Counted from the first letter of the stretch, positions 1-9,949 are shown. The stretch is 64,000 bases of DNA from Mucilaginibacter terrigena (GCF_004168255.1 NZ_SEWG01000003.1:186001-250000), one strand, 5' to 3'. Translations and numbers: made by a program. Notes: generated from the letters alone by a model not told the origin.

Positions 1-130
1 AAACAAAACTGTGGCTGCGGCTTGCCATCCATGATATAGTACGCCTGATGTAAAAATAGTTTTAGGGTCGCACTCTGATAATAACCTGCTCATTTACATT
101 TCGATATGTATATAAGTGGCCAAGCTATTA

Positions 131-529
131 CTATTTTTTATAATAATATCTCGTGAAGTTCGCTTTGTCTATCCAGGTTATCGTAAATTCTTTTTTCGTT
201 ATCTTATTAATTATACCAGTATCGATTTTGCCAGACCGGCTCCAAAGGATCATGTTTTCTTTAAGCTGATACCCCATGAACTCATTTTTATTACTCCGCC
301 TTAGTAAGCTGTCTTTTACTTCAATAATCATTGGTATAAACAAATTCATAGTGTTTTCAGTACCGTCAAATCTAAATTCATCTTTAAATGCTTTCCATAA
401 GCCTTGAATTTGCTTTTGTTCAATAACAGCCTGTTGTTCGCAAGCAGATGAATTTACTTTAGTAGTTAACAATACACACGTAAAAAGTACAATACCAAAA
501 ACAGGTATTTTAAGTTTAGATATTATCAT
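131..529 (-). CDS. Small secreted protein of unknown function
   Basis: I do not recognise this gene. From the start at 529 it gives about 132 residues, beginning with a short basic stretch (MIISKLK) and then a hydrophobic segment of about 16 residues, which fits a Sec signal peptide; the remainder is polar and rich in Lys, Asn and Ile. Two longer starts exist (553 and 592), but the one at 592 lies inside the terminator hairpin behind clpC and is unlikely. The gene follows clpC on the same strand after that terminator, so it probably has its own promoter. Nothing suggests an enzyme. Confidence 0.5.
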   Translation of the reverse strand: MIISKLKIPVFGIVLFTCVLLTTKVNSSACEQQAVIEQKQIQGLWKAFKDEFRFDGTENTMNLFIPMIIEVKDSLLRRSNKNEFMGYQLKENMILWSRSGKIDTGIINKITKKEFTITWIDKANFTRYYYKK

Positions 530-568
530 ACACAAATATATAATAAGTTCCATTGATAAATATTCCAC

Positions 569-598
569 AAAAAAAGCCCGCTTGCAATACAAGCGGGC
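569..598 (-). terminator. Rho-independent terminator of clpC
   Basis: A perfect 9-bp stem (GCCCGCTTG at 576-584 with CAAGCGGGC at 590-598) and a 5-nt loop are followed, in the minus direction, by a run of seven T. It lies 28 bases past the clpC stop codon. Confidence 0.9.
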
Positions 599-625
599 AT
601 TAAATTTATCCTCTATTCCAAAGAA

Positions 626-3157
626 TTATTTTTGTTCCTCTTCTTCGGGTTTGGCTTCGTTCTTTTTGTCGATAACCTTTATTTCGTTGGCTTCTTTGTC
701 GTAGTCAACCATCAGGGTATCGCCTTCGGTCAGTTCGCCTTTAAGTATCTCTTCGGCAATTGGGTCTTCCAGGTATTTCTGGATGGCGCGTTTAAGCGGC
801 CTTGCACCAAATTGCGAATCGTAACCTTTTTCTGCGATGAACTCTTTGGCAGCTTCGGTAAGCTCGATCTTGTAACCCAGGCTGTTTACACGGCCAAACA
901 GGAAGCCCAACTCGATGTCGATGATCTTGAAGATCTCGTCCTTACCTAATGAGTTAAACACGATCACATCATCAATACGGTTCAAAAACTCGGGAGCGAA
1001 AGCGCGCTTTAAAGCGTTCTCTATCACACCACGCGAGTGGGCATCGGCCTGTGTTGTTTTTGCAGCAGTGGTAAAGCCTACACCCTGGCCAAAATCCTTC
1101 AGCTGGCGTGCGCCGATGTTGGATGTCATGATGATGATGGTGTTCCTGAAATCAACCTTACGGCCCAACGAGTCGGTCAGCTGGCCTTCGTCAAGCACCT
1201 GTAGCAATATGTTAAATACATCAGGGTGAGCTTTTTCAATCTCATCCAGCAATACAACAGCGTATGGTTTGCGGCGTACCTTTTCGGTAAGCTGCCCGCC
1301 TTCTTCGTAGCCTACATAGCCCGGGGGGGCGCCCACCAAACGCGATACCGCGAATTTCTCCATGTACTCGCTCATATCAATTTGTATCAGCGCGTCTTCA
1401 GTATCAAACATAAAGCGTGCAAGCTCTTTGGCCAGCTCGGTTTTACCCACGCCGGTAGGGCCCAGGAATATGAACGAGCCGATAGGCTTTTTAGGGTCTT
1501 TCAATCCCGCACGGGTACGTTGTATGGCACGGGTAAGCTTTTTAATAGCATCTTCCTGGCCAATAATTTTGCTTGCAATGGTATCAGACATGGCCAAAAG
1601 TTTGGCGCTATCCGCCTGGCCCACACGCTGTACCGGGATGCCGGTCATCATGCTTACCACTTCGGCAACATTATCTTCGGTTACGGTGTAGCGTTTCGAT
1701 TTTGTTTCGGCTTCCCAAAGCGATTTGGCCTGTTCAAGTTCCTCAAGTAAATGCTTTTCGGTATCGCGCAGTTTGGCCGCTTCTTCGTATTTCTGGCTGC
1801 GCACAACTTTGTTCTTCTCTATTTTGATCAGCTCGATCTTTTGCTCGATATCCAAAATTTCCTGCGGAACGTGGATATTGGTCAAATGCACCCGCGAGCC
1901 AGATTCGTCCAGGGCATCAATAGCCTTGTCCGGTAAAAAGCGGTCGGTAATGTAACGGGTGGTTAAGCTAACGCAAGCGTTGATAGCCTCGTCGGTATAA
2001 GTTACACCGTGGTGCTCTTCGTATTTTTCTTTAATGCGGTTCAGGATCTCAACAGTTTCATCAGGGGTGGCCGGTTCAACCATTACCTTTTGGAAACGGC
2101 GGTCTAAAGCGCCATCTTTTTCGATGTACTGGCGGTACTCGTCAAGGGTAGTTGCGCCAATGCATTGGATCTCGCCGCGCGCCAGGGCCGGTTTAAACAT
2201 ATTCGAGGCATCAAGCGAACCCGATGCGCCACCTGCGCCAACAATAGTATGGATCTCGTCAATAAATAAAATTACATCTGGCGATTTTTCAAGCTCGTTC
2301 ATCACGGCTTTCATACGCTCTTCAAACTGCCCGCGGTATTTGGTACCTGCCACAAGCGAGGCAAGGTCAAGGGTAACCACCCGTTTGTTAAACAACACGC
2401 GCGATACCTTACGCTGCACAATACGCAGGGCCAAGCCCTCGGCAATGGCGCTTTTACCAACACCCGGCTCGCCTATCAGGATAGGGTTGTTCTTTTTACG
2501 GCGCGATAAGATCTGCGATACGCGTTCAATTTCTTTTTCGCGGCCAACTATGGGGTCAAGCTTGCCTTCTTCGGCGGCTTTAGTAAGGTCGCGGCCAAAA
2601 TTGTCAAGTACCGGAGTTTTTGATTTAATGTCAGAAACTTTTTTAGGCTGGGTGAACGAATCGTCTTCTTTAAAGTCGTCGTCGCCCCCGGTTGATGAGC
2701 CCGGCATTTCGTCGGTAACATCATTTTTATTGGCTTCCACTTCGCTTTTAAATACCTCGTAGTTTACGTTAAACTGCATCAGTATCTGCGAAGCGATGTT
2801 ATCTTCGTCGCGCAGGATAGAAAGCAGCAGGTGCTCGGTGCCTATCACATCGCTTTTAAAAATTTTTGCTTCAAGGTAAGTTATCTTCAAAACCTTTTCG
2901 GCCTGCTTGGTTAACGGGATACTGCCTATATGTACATTAGTGCCAATTGTTCCTTTTACAGCATCTTCAACGGCGCGGCGTAGTTTAGCGGTATCAACGG
3001 TTAGCCCTTTTAATAATTTAATTGCCACGCCATCGCCATCGCGAATAAGGCCAAGCAAAAGGTGCTCAGTACCAATATAATCATGCCCAAGGCGTAGCGC
3101 CTCTTCCCTGCTGTACTGTATCACATCCTTAACCCGTGGCGAAAATTTAGCTTCCAT
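626..3157 (-). CDS. clpC: ClpC-type AAA+ ATPase, ATP-dependent Clp protease subunit
   Basis: This is the unfoldase ring that feeds proteins to ClpP in the cytoplasm. The 843 residues follow the ClpC plan: a double Clp_N repeat (about 1-145), first AAA+ module with Walker A GEPGVGKS at 229-236, a UVR segment in the middle domain (about 430-470), and a second AAA+ module with Walker [13 protein letters not shown] tripeptide in the second module (GQGVGFTT) matches the ClpP-docking loop, so it should act with ClpP and is not a ClpB disaggregase. The tail is acidic (KPEEEEQK). It is transcribed alone: a terminator follows and a 440-bp gap lies upstream. Partner gene clpP is not in the window. Confidence 0.97.
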   Translation of the reverse strand: MEAKFSPRVKDVIQYSREEALRLGHDYIGTEHLLLGLIRDGDGVAIKLLKGLTVDTAKLRRAVEDAVKGTIGTNVHIGSIPLTKQAEKVLKITYLEAKIFKSDVIGTEHLLLSILRDEDNIASQILMQFNVNYEVFKSEVEANKNDVTDEMPGSSTGGDDDFKEDDSFTQPKKVSDIKSKTPVLDNFGRDLTKAAEEGKLDPIVGREKEIERVSQILSRRKKNNPILIGEPGVGKSAIAEGLALRIVQRKVSRVLFNKRVVTLDLASLVAGTKYRGQFEERMKAVMNELEKSPDVILFIDEIHTIVGAGGASGSLDASNMFKPALARGEIQCIGATTLDEYRQYIEKDGALDRRFQKVMVEPATPDETVEILNRIKEKYEEHHGVTYTDEAINACVSLTTRYITDRFLPDKAIDALDESGSRVHLTNIHVPQEILDIEQKIELIKIEKNKVVRSQKYEEAAKLRDTEKHLLEELEQAKSLWEAETKSKRYTVTEDNVAEVVSMMTGIPVQRVGQADSAKLLAMSDTIASKIIGQEDAIKKLTRAIQRTRAGLKDPKKPIGSFIFLGPTGVGKTELAKELARFMFDTEDALIQIDMSEYMEKFAVSRLVGAPPGYVGYEEGGQLTEKVRRKPYAVVLLDEIEKAHPDVFNILLQVLDEGQLTDSLGRKVDFRNTIIIMTSNIGARQLKDFGQGVGFTTAAKTTQADAHSRGVIENALKRAFAPEFLNRIDDVIVFNSLGKDEIFKIIDIELGFLFGRVNSLGYKIELTEAAKEFIAEKGYDSQFGARPLKRAIQKYLEDPIAEEILKGELTEGDTLMVDYDKEANEIKVIDKKNEAKPEEEEQK

Positions 3158-3598
3158 ATATACCTTTCTGATTATGATCGTCCTAATCTATAAATTTGTT
3201 TTTATCTGTCAAGACGATTGTTGTAACATTTATCAACAATATTGCCAACTTTTTAGCTTTATCAGAAACAGACAATTTAATGATACAGCGCCTGTTTTAT
3301 TAAAATTTAAATAGGTGGGATTTTGTTTTTAAAACCTACAAAACGCCTGATTATTAGTATTAACGGTTAAAACTTTATTATTTGATATATTAAGTATCAA
3401 ATAGTTTAAACCAATAGCTAAGTATTAAACAAAGCAGGGCAATTAGTCATTGTTTATGACAATACGGCATGCCGGTAAAATAGCCCTGCTGTATATAAAT
3501 ACGTTATTAGCAAACCAAACGATTTACATTGAAAGATACAAATTACAGGATGAATTTGTGGTGAAAATTGCAAACACCCTGTTAATAACACGGCTTTG
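3158..3598. other. Intergenic region between clpC and the FkbM gene, with two structured stretches
   Basis: This AT-rich gap of 441 bases should hold the clpC promoter, though I see no clear TAnnTTTG box. It contains a simple hairpin at 3379-3403 (TATTTGATA with TATCAAATA) and a more complex element at 3433-3490. In the latter, an outer stem AGCAGGGC / GCCCTGCT encloses a hairpin GTCAT-TGTTT-ATGAC and the palindrome CGGCATGCCG. The second could be a structured RNA or a repeat. No gene is supported here. Confidence 0.45.
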
Positions 3599-4471
3599 CT
3601 ATATTGGCCTGCCCTGTACATACACCTTTTTGGCGTTTTTTAAACGGCTATTTACAAAATCAGAATCCCTTATATATAAAGTATTGTGCGTGTTATTGCG
3701 CCCGGCATCCACCAGTTCTCTTTTAAAGGGATGATAGGCCATTACACTAAACCCATGTTGCAGTAACAGCATGTGTATATCATCGTCATTAAAGCCATAT
3801 GCTTTGCCTGCACCGTTCAGTTCTATAATTATCGCTTTTAACCCGGGGGCTGCAAGCGTGTTTATCGCGCCATTCAAAACCTCCGTTTCAAATCCTTCTA
3901 CATCCATTTTTAGCAACAGCGGTATTTTTCCTTCCAGTATATTATCAAGCGTATCAACATTTACTTTAACAACATCAGTATCGATATCGGTTGCTACATG
4001 GTTGCCGGTATCATGCGTCCGGGTGAATTTTAAAATGTCTTTTTTACTGCCAAGGCCGATGTTAAGCGCTGTAACCATATTGCCAATGTTATTTAGTTTG
4101 ACGTTTTGCGTAAGGTGTTCAAACGTTTGTGGAATTGGTTCTACAGCAATTACGCTGGCACCAGCCTCGGCACCTGCCAGCATGGTATAACTGCCAATGT
4201 TGGCGCCTATATCTATAAACAGGTCATCGGGGCGTAATAAGTGCAGTAAAAAAGCCATATCCTCAAACTCGTGCAGGCCGCAATAGATATTACCTGTAGC
4301 GCCGGTTAACCCTTTCCATACCCAAAGCTTGCTGTGCTGCGTAAACTGATGCACAACGGGCTGTTTATTTAAGCGCGACAATAGCTGCCATTTAAAGAGC
4401 CTTATTAAAGCAGGAATAACCCGCCCCTTATTAAAAGGATGGTTTAAAACAAATTGTATTGTGCGTTGCAT
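3599..4471 (-). CDS. FkbM family SAM-dependent methyltransferase
   Basis: The 290-residue protein has a class I methyltransferase fold of the FkbM family. The SAM-binding motif I is FIDIGANIGSYTM in the first third, an acidic loop VEPIPQTFEH follows, and the family signature LLKMDVEGFE is in the second half. Members O-methylate sugars or other small substrates, often in polysaccharide or natural-product loci. Here it stands alone on the minus strand between divergent ettA and downstream clpC, so the substrate cannot be inferred. The ATG at 4471 gives a normal N-terminus for the family. Family assignment is firm; function is open. Confidence 0.85.
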   Translation of the reverse strand: MQRTIQFVLNHPFNKGRVIPALIRLFKWQLLSRLNKQPVVHQFTQHSKLWVWKGLTGATGNIYCGLHEFEDMAFLLHLLRPDDLFIDIGANIGSYTMLAGAEAGASVIAVEPIPQTFEHLTQNVKLNNIGNMVTALNIGLGSKKDILKFTRTHDTGNHVATDIDTDVVKVNVDTLDNILEGKIPLLLKMDVEGFETEVLNGAINTLAAPGLKAIIIELNGAGKAYGFNDDDIHMLLLQHGFSVMAYHPFKRELVDAGRNNTHNTLYIRDSDFVNSRLKNAKKVYVQGRPI

Positions 4472-4593
4472 GGTGCAAAGTAAAAATTAATGCCCTGTTT
4501 ACCCAATAATAATTGCCGGTTAAAATATTTATATAGCGTAGCATTATTTAGGTTTTTAGATGATATTTGTCTCCTCTAAAATTATAACCAACA

Positions 4594-6276
4594 ATGGCAG
4601 ACGAAAAGATCATATTTTCTATGGCAGGGGTAAGCAAAGTTTACCCTCCTCAAAAAACAGTACTTAAAAATATTTACCTGTCGTTTTTTTATGGCGCAAA
4701 AATTGGCGTTATCGGTTTAAACGGTTCAGGTAAATCGTCGTTGCTGAAGATCATTGCCGGTATTGATAAAACCAATATAGGCGAGGTGGTATTTTCGCCG
4801 GGCTATACCGTTGGCTACCTGAGCCAGGAGCCGGAGCTCGACCCCGATAAAACCGTTAAGGAAATTGTGGAGGAAGGTGTTGCCGCAACTACCGCGCTTT
4901 TAAAAGAATACGAAGAAATCAACGAAAAATTCGGCCTGGAAGAATATTACAGCGACGCCGATAAAATGGACAAGCTGATGGCCCGCCAGGGCGAATTGCA
5001 GGATCAGATTGATGCTGTGAACGCCTGGGAACTTGATGTAAAACTGGAACGCGCTATGGATGCCCTGCGCTGCCCCGAGCCGGATACCAAAATTTCGGTA
5101 CTATCGGGTGGTGAGCGCCGCCGTGTGGCCCTGTGCCGCCTGCTTTTACAGGAACCTGATGTTCTATTACTGGATGAGCCTACCAACCACCTGGATGCCG
5201 AATCGATAGACTGGCTGGAACAGCACCTTAAACAATATAAAGGGACCGTTATTGCTGTAACGCACGACAGGTACTTCCTGGATAACGTTGCCGGATGGAT
5301 CCTGGAGCTTGACCGGGGCGAAGGTTTACCCTGGAAAGGAAATTATTCATCATGGCTGGATCAAAAATCGAAACGTTTGGCGCAGGAAGAGAAAAGCGAA
5401 AGCAAACGCCAGAAAACGCTGGAACGCGAGCTGGAATGGGTACGCATGGGTGCCAAAGGCCGCCATGCCAAATCAAAAGCGCGTTTATCAAATTACGACA
5501 AATTAGCATCCGAAGAAACAAAGGAAAGGGAAGAAAAGCTGGAGTTGTTTATCCCGCCCGGCCCGCGTTTGGGTAATATCGTTATCGAAGCAAATGGGGT
5601 TACCAAAGCTTATGGCGATAAGGTATTGTTCGAGAACCTTAACTTCTCGTTGCCGCCTGCCGGCATTGTGGGTATTATAGGACCCAACGGCGCAGGTAAA
5701 ACCACGCTGTTCCGTTTAATTACCGGTCAGGACCAACCGGATGCCGGTACCTTCAGGGTTGGCGATACGGTTGCTTTAGGTTATGTAGACCAGATGCATG
5801 ACGACCTTGACCCCAACAAATCTGTTTGGGAAAACGTTACCGATGGCCTTGATAATATTATGGTAGGTAACCGCCCGCTTAACTCGCGCGCTTACGTATC
5901 CAAGTTCAACTTTAACGGTGCCGATCAGCAGAAGAAGGTTGGTGTACTATCAGGTGGGGAGCGTAACCGTGTGCACCTGGCTATTACACTTAAAAAAGGT
6001 TCGAACGTTTTGCTGTTGGATGAGCCTACGAATGATATCGACGTAAATACTTTGCGCTCATTGGAAGAAGCTTTGGAAAACTTTGGCGGTTGCGCGGTAA
6101 TTATCAGCCACGACCGCTGGTTCCTGGATAGGGTTTGTACCCACATCCTGGCGTTTGAGGGCAACTCGCAGGTGTACTTCTTCGAGGGTAACTACAGCGA
6201 TTACGAAGAGAACCACAAAAAGCGCGTTGGCGATGTAACCCCAAAACGCATCAGGTATAAAAAACTGACGGTGTAA
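4594..6276 (+). CDS. ettA: ABC-F protein EttA (energy-dependent translational throttle)
   Basis: This is a cytosolic ABC-F ATPase without membrane domains; EttA binds the ribosomal E site and gates entry into elongation according to ATP supply. Two ABC cassettes are present. The first has Walker A GLNGSGKS at 41-48, signature [11 protein letters not shown] and Walker B LLLDEPTNHLD; the second has Walker A GPNGAGKT near 360 and signature LSGGERNRVHL. A charged linker between them (KSESKRQKTLERELEWVR) is the P-site tRNA interaction motif expected for this group. Its 560 residues match the usual EttA length. It is monocistronic, with a strong terminator 34 bases after the stop. Confidence 0.95.
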   Translation: MADEKIIFSMAGVSKVYPPQKTVLKNIYLSFFYGAKIGVIGLNGSGKSSLLKIIAGIDKTNIGEVVFSPGYTVGYLSQEPELDPDKTVKEIVEEGVAATTALLKEYEEINEKFGLEEYYSDADKMDKLMARQGELQDQIDAVNAWELDVKLERAMDALRCPEPDTKISVLSGGERRRVALCRLLLQEPDVLLLDEPTNHLDAESIDWLEQHLKQYKGTVIAVTHDRYFLDNVAGWILELDRGEGLPWKGNYSSWLDQKSKRLAQEEKSESKRQKTLERELEWVRMGAKGRHAKSKARLSNYDKLASEETKEREEKLELFIPPGPRLGNIVIEANGVTKAYGDKVLFENLNFSLPPAGIVGIIGPNGAGKTTLFRLITGQDQPDAGTFRVGDTVALGYVDQMHDDLDPNKSVWENVTDGLDNIMVGNRPLNSRAYVSKFNFNGADQQKKVGVLSGGERNRVHLAITLKKGSNVLLLDEPTNDIDVNTLRSLEEALENFGGCAVIISHDRWFLDRVCTHILAFEGNSQVYFFEGNYSDYEENHKKRVGDVTPKRIRYKKLTV

Positions 6277-6310
6277 GTTAGAGTCAAGACGAAAGAATCA
6301 AGATACAAGA

Positions 6311-6342
6311 AAGCCCGGTTGTGCAAGCAACCGGGCTTTTCT
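6311..6342 (+). terminator. Rho-independent terminator of ettA
   Basis: An 11-bp perfect stem (AAGCCCGGTTG at 6311-6321, CAACCGGGCTT at 6328-6338) with a six-base loop is followed by T-rich sequence. It lies between the convergent ettA and hemH genes. Confidence 0.9.
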
Positions 6343-6475
6343 ATTAAACTATGTCATTGCTGTAAGCGATAGAGAGTGGAAGGAGATGCAAGATTGTGAG
6401 ATGCAGGAAGCAAGATAAAACGAAAGTTAATTACGGTGGAGGAAGCAATGCCCTGGTTCTTACTTCTGAAATCTC

Positions 6476-7489
6476 TTAACTCACCATCCCCGCCAGCGCC
6501 TCTATCCATTTCGGCTCGGCATTTAAGCTTTCCACCAATTGTACATGCTCGCCGCCGAGGGCTTTAAATTCGTCGCCATATTCGTGCGTAACTTCAAAAA
6601 CGGTTTCCAGGCAGTCGGATACAAAGGCCGGGCAAAATACCAGCAGGCGTTTCTTGCCATCTTTAGCCAATTGGGCAATTACCTCGCTGGTGTAGGGCTG
6701 CACCCATGGGTCGCTGCCCAGGCGCGATTGAAAACAAACGGTATATTTCTCCCCCGGCAGGTTCATTTTAGCGGCTATCAGCCTTGCCGTATCATGCGAT
6801 TGTGCCGAATAGCACAATTTATTGGTATCATTTAACGCATCGCAGCAGCCATCAGCCTGTAGGCAATAGCTGTGGGTATGGTCGCACTTTTTTAACTGGC
6901 GTTGCGGCAGGCCGTGAAAGCTGAACAGTATGTGGTCATAGCTATCGGGGTTATGTCTTTGCGCGTTATCGGCAAAGGTTTCGATCATCAGCTCGTTATC
7001 GTGGAACGAATTAAGGAACGATATAGTAGGGATAGTTTGCCAGTCCTTTACTAGGTACATTACTTTTTCCTGCACCGATCCCGTACTTGCCGATGCGTAC
7101 TGCGGGAACAAGGGAATCACCTGGATGTCGCTTATCAAAGCATCTTTTAAGCGCTGTAAGGCCGCTTCGATAGATGGGCTTTGGTAACGCATAGCCAGTT
7201 CAACCACATAGCCATCGCCAAGGCGCTGCTGTAACGCGGCTTGCTGTAATAAACTGTAATGTAATAAAGGAGAGCCGGTTTCCTTGTCCCAGATGGCCTG
7301 GTAAAGTTTGGCAGACTTTGGCGCCCTGAACGGGACGATGATCCCTTTTACCAGTACGGTACGCAAGGCGGGGTTAACGTCTATAACGCGCCCATCCATC
7401 AAAAACTCGTTTAGGTATTTGCGTACATCCGCTGTCGACGGACTATCCGGTGTGCCTAAATTTACCAGTAAAACTCCCTTTTTTGCCAT
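6476..7489 (-). CDS. hemH: Ferrochelatase
   Basis: This enzyme inserts Fe2+ into protoporphyrin IX, the last step of classical haem synthesis. The 337 residues start MAKKGVLLVNLGTPDSP, the typical ferrochelatase N-terminus. They contain the catalytic His in LFSFHGLPQR and the conserved acidic segment FVSDCLETVFEV. A cysteine-rich stretch (CDHTHSYCLQADGCC) lies mid-protein. The gene is the last of a minus-strand run that includes isoprenoid and carotenoid genes, but the 83-bp gap upstream holds an inverted repeat, so co-transcription is uncertain. A TATTTTTG box at 7505-7512 may be its own -7 element. Confidence 0.96.
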   Translation of the reverse strand: MAKKGVLLVNLGTPDSPSTADVRKYLNEFLMDGRVIDVNPALRTVLVKGIIVPFRAPKSAKLYQAIWDKETGSPLLHYSLLQQAALQQRLGDGYVVELAMRYQSPSIEAALQRLKDALISDIQVIPLFPQYASASTGSVQEKVMYLVKDWQTIPTISFLNSFHDNELMIETFADNAQRHNPDSYDHILFSFHGLPQRQLKKCDHTHSYCLQADGCCDALNDTNKLCYSAQSHDTARLIAAKMNLPGEKYTVCFQSRLGSDPWVQPYTSEVIAQLAKDGKKRLLVFCPAFVSDCLETVFEVTHEYGDEFKALGGEHVQLVESLNAEPKWIEALAGMVS

Positions 7490-7522
7490 AATTTATAAGA
7501 GGTGCAAAAATAAAATAATTTA

Positions 7523-7606
7523 GGCCCCTAACCCCCTAAAGGGGGAACAATTTACAAATAAATGATTAGGTGCTATTTAGCGCCCCCTTTAGGGGGCTGG
7601 GGGGCT
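7523..7606. repeat. G/C-run inverted repeat (CCCCTAACCCCCTAAAGGGGG family), entering the ketolase gene
   Basis: The left arm is GGCCCCTAACCCCCTAAAGG plus GGGA (7523-7546) and the right arm is its near-complement GCCCCCTTTAGGGGGCTGGG plus GGGC (7582-7605), about 36 bases apart. The right arm is inside the ketolase ORF and encodes its last residues. Related G/C-run arms occur at 41137-41218, 46676-46822, 53960-54053 and 57097-57180. Confidence 0.8.
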
Positions 7607-8268
7607 TGCCATAACTTCCACCAGGGCAGCCAGGGGGCGTCGTGATGTTCGTAGTGGTAGCCGAAAAAATAGCAGCTAAAAAATGCCAAAAAATGGTTGC
7701 GCGGCAAACTGCGCGATTGATGCTTGTTGTCGTGTTCGCCTTTATGGGGAAGGTAGGTGCCGAAATAGAATAATTGCAGCGTACTTAGTAACGATGGCGC
7801 TACCCAAAACAATAAAAGGTTGGGTTGCGGAATCCAGATCTTGAGTACGTTAAAAACAATAGCCATAATCACAATTTGCCAGATAGACAGATAATTACGG
7901 ATAAACTGCACGTACCACCTAAAAAATGTGCCATTGTGGTAATCCGGATCGGCATCTGTATGTACGTGGTTGTGGTGCTGGTGATGTTTGGTGTATAGTT
8001 TTGGATACCAGAACGAGGCGTACAAAAAAGTGCAGATAAACCCGAGACTATTATTTAGAAATTTATTGGGGGCGATGGTGCCGTGCATGGCATCGTGAGC
8101 GGTAATGAACAGACCGGTGTACAGGTGCATTTGTACCAGCATCAGCAGGTAAAGCAGTGGATTTTTAAAATCTACCTGCCATTGCATTAACAACACGGTT
8201 GAGGTTACCCAGCTACCCAGTACCAGCAGGGCAATAAATAAACCGGTATATGGTGGTGTTTTTTGCAA
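7573..8268 (-). CDS. crtW: CrtW-type beta-carotene ketolase (membrane di-iron oxygenase)
   Basis: The protein is a 231-residue membrane desaturase/ketolase family member. Histidine clusters for a di-iron site are at H58-x3-H62 (HDAMH), residues 95-99 (HHQHH) and 205-209 (HYEHH). The context around them (TYLPH, GYHYEHHDAPWLPWW) is that of CrtW 4-ketolases and not of fatty-acyl desaturases or CrtZ hydroxylases. Three to four hydrophobic segments place it in the inner membrane. It is followed by hemH and preceded by ispH on the same strand. The last residues, QAPQPPKGGAK, are encoded by a G/C-run repeat arm and look acquired. The exact carotenoid substrate is inferred. Confidence 0.82.
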   Translation of the reverse strand: MQKTPPYTGLFIALLVLGSWVTSTVLLMQWQVDFKNPLLYLLMLVQMHLYTGLFITAHDAMHGTIAPNKFLNNSLGFICTFLYASFWYPKLYTKHHQHHNHVHTDADPDYHNGTFFRWYVQFIRNYLSIWQIVIMAIVFNVLKIWIPQPNLLLFWVAPSLLSTLQLFYFGTYLPHKGEHDNKHQSRSLPRNHFLAFFSCYFFGYHYEHHDAPWLPWWKLWQAPQPPKGGAK

Positions 8269-8334
8269 GGCGGTAGCTTCTTCTAAATCTCCTCTAAAAC
8301 GGGGCGACTTTATACATGAGCAAATAGCGTGCTG

Positions 8335-9186
8335 TTAATAGCTTTCCAGTTCGGCTTTTACCTGCTGCATCAGCCACATGGGGGTTGATGTTGCCCCGGC
8401 AATGCCAACTTTATCTCCGGGCACAAACATGGTTTTATCCAACTCGCTTATCGATGATACAAAGTAAGTATCCGGGTTATGTTTGCGGCAAACCTCGTAA
8501 AGTACCTTGCCGTTTGATGATTTTTTGCCCGATACAAACACCACCTTGTTAAATTTTGTCACAAAAGCAGGCAGGTCCTTATCGCGGTTACTTACCTGGC
8601 GGCAAATGGTGTCGTTAGCCTTTACCTCGTACCCGCGCGACAGCAGCTGCTCCTTAACGTTGTAAAACTTATCCATACTTTTAGTAGTTTGGCTATACAG
8701 CGTAAAGCTACCGGGCAGTTCGGCGTCGTCAAGCTCGGTAATATCCTGGAAAACCAGGGCATCGCCATTGGTTTGCCCCTGCAGGCCAACAACCTCGGCA
8801 TGGCCATGCTTGCCAAATATCAATATCCGCTCGTTGTTATCGTACGATGTTTTTATACGGTTTTGCAATTTTAACACCACCGGGCACGATGCATCTATCA
8901 GCGTAATATTGTTCTCTAAAGCAATTTTGTAAGTTTCGGGGGCTTCGCCGTGCGCACGTATCAGCACTTTTTCGTTATGCAGGCCGGCCAGTTCGGTATG
9001 GTCAATAATACGGAGGCCCATCGCTTTCAGGCGCTCAACTTCTTCATCGTTATGCACAATATCGCCCAGGCAATACAAGTATCCGTCTTCGGCCAGTATT
9101 TCTTCGGCCATATCAATGGCGTAAACCACCCCAAAGCAAAAGCCCGAGTCCTGGTCTATAGTAACCTGTAGCTGATAATCACCCAT
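8335..9186 (-). CDS. ispH: 4-hydroxy-3-methylbut-2-enyl diphosphate reductase
   Basis: IspH (LytB) makes IPP and DMAPP from HMBPP in the last step of the MEP pathway, using a [4Fe-4S] cluster. The three cluster cysteines are visible as C17 (SGFCFGV), C101 (IDASCPVV) and C195 (NDTICRQ), and the substrate-binding His and Glu motifs (IRAHGEAPE, FGKHGHAEV) are in place. Its 283 residues match the family. The gene sits between the ketolase and cruF genes, which suggests that precursor supply and carotenoid decoration are linked. A TATTTTTG box (9194-9201) lies seven bases before the start codon. Confidence 0.97.
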   Translation of the reverse strand: MGDYQLQVTIDQDSGFCFGVVYAIDMAEEILAEDGYLYCLGDIVHNDEEVERLKAMGLRIIDHTELAGLHNEKVLIRAHGEAPETYKIALENNITLIDASCPVVLKLQNRIKTSYDNNERILIFGKHGHAEVVGLQGQTNGDALVFQDITELDDAELPGSFTLYSQTTKSMDKFYNVKEQLLSRGYEVKANDTICRQVSNRDKDLPAFVTKFNKVVFVSGKKSSNGKVLYEVCRKHNPDTYFVSSISELDKTMFVPGDKVGIAGATSTPMWLMQQVKAELESY

Positions 9187-9292
9187 TGTATTGCAAAAAT
9201 AACTATTTATTAGGTTAAAGGAGAAAGGTTAAGGGCGAAAGGTTATAATTTGAATTTAGTTAGACGAATGGGTTTATGCGGGTTCACGCAGA

Positions 9293-9949
9293 CTATATTA
9301 ATGCCATCAAATTCAGCGCTCCAAAAAACACAAACTCTGTAATCAGCAATACCACGGCTGCCTTGCCCTGTTTTTTAAATTTAAACCACTCAAAAATACC
9401 CAGCATCAAAACACTCAGTAAAAACCAGCAGATGTAATTTTTGAGCGGGATAATGCCATCCAACCATTGCCAGTAATCAAATTTTACCGCAACAGGTTCA
9501 ATAAGCAAGTCGAGCGTTACCAATATGGCGGCACCTGTTATTACCCTAAAGAACGGGCTTTTTAACCGGCTGCGCTGCATGGTTACACCAACCGCGTACA
9601 CCAGCAAGAACCAGTTTACGCCTATCATCAAGGGGATATCAAACAGCTTTAATCCAAGGGTTTTGCCATAGGCATAATTGCCAAACAGCACACCGGTATG
9701 TACACCTACCCACTCCGCAATAAAGCCCAATAAAAAAACACTTAGTATAAATTTGCCAAAACGGTTATCCTGTTTTTCGTGCCCAAGTGTTATCACCACA
9801 AGCATCAGCAGTAAATGAAAGGGGACTATCTGCAGGAACAAAGGCCTTGTTGCCGGTATGGACAGGCCTACCAGGCCCACCACATGGAATAATACAATAA
9901 TTATTATGGCAGCCCGCGGGGTGATGTTTAAATTTTGCGGCCTTTCCAT
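9293..9949 (-). CDS. cruF: Carotenoid 1',2'-hydratase of the CruF family
   Basis: This is a polytopic membrane protein of 218 residues with about seven hydrophobic segments and the CruF/DUF422 signature (GFIAEWVGVHTGVLFG, then a GxNW segment, IGVNWFLL). Family members add water across the terminal psi-end double bond of acyclic or monocyclic carotenoids, giving a 1'-hydroxyl that can be glycosylated. The gene overlaps the upstream glycosyltransferase gene by 22 bases, indicating coupled translation and a shared pathway. Family assignment is strong; the substrate (probably gamma-carotene or a derivative) is inferred. Confidence 0.85.
   Translation of the reverse strand: MERPQNLNITPRAAIIIIVLFHVVGLVGLSIPATRPLFLQIVPFHLLLMLVVITLGHEKQDNRFGKFILSVFLLGFIAEWVGVHTGVLFGNYAYGKTLGLKLFDIPLMIGVNWFLLVYAVGVTMQRSRLKSPFFRVITGAAILVTLDLLIEPVAVKFDYWQWLDGIIPLKNYICWFLLSVLMLGIFEWFKFKKQGKAAVVLLITEFVFFGALNLMALI

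Noticed and set aside
2034..2762. Long plus-strand reading frame of 242 codons antisense to clpC
   Set aside because: It mirrors the coding strand of a strongly conserved gene, is Ser/Arg-rich in the way of shadow frames, and has no promoter or recognisable domain.
3450..3734. Plus-strand frame of 94 codons before and over the FkbM gene
   Set aside because: Half of it overlaps the FkbM gene antisense and the other half is a structured intergenic stretch; no domain is visible.
6351..6385. ATGTCATTGCTGTAAGCGATAG as another copy of the hairpin family
   Set aside because: Only about 20 bases match, with a gap, and there is no partner arm.
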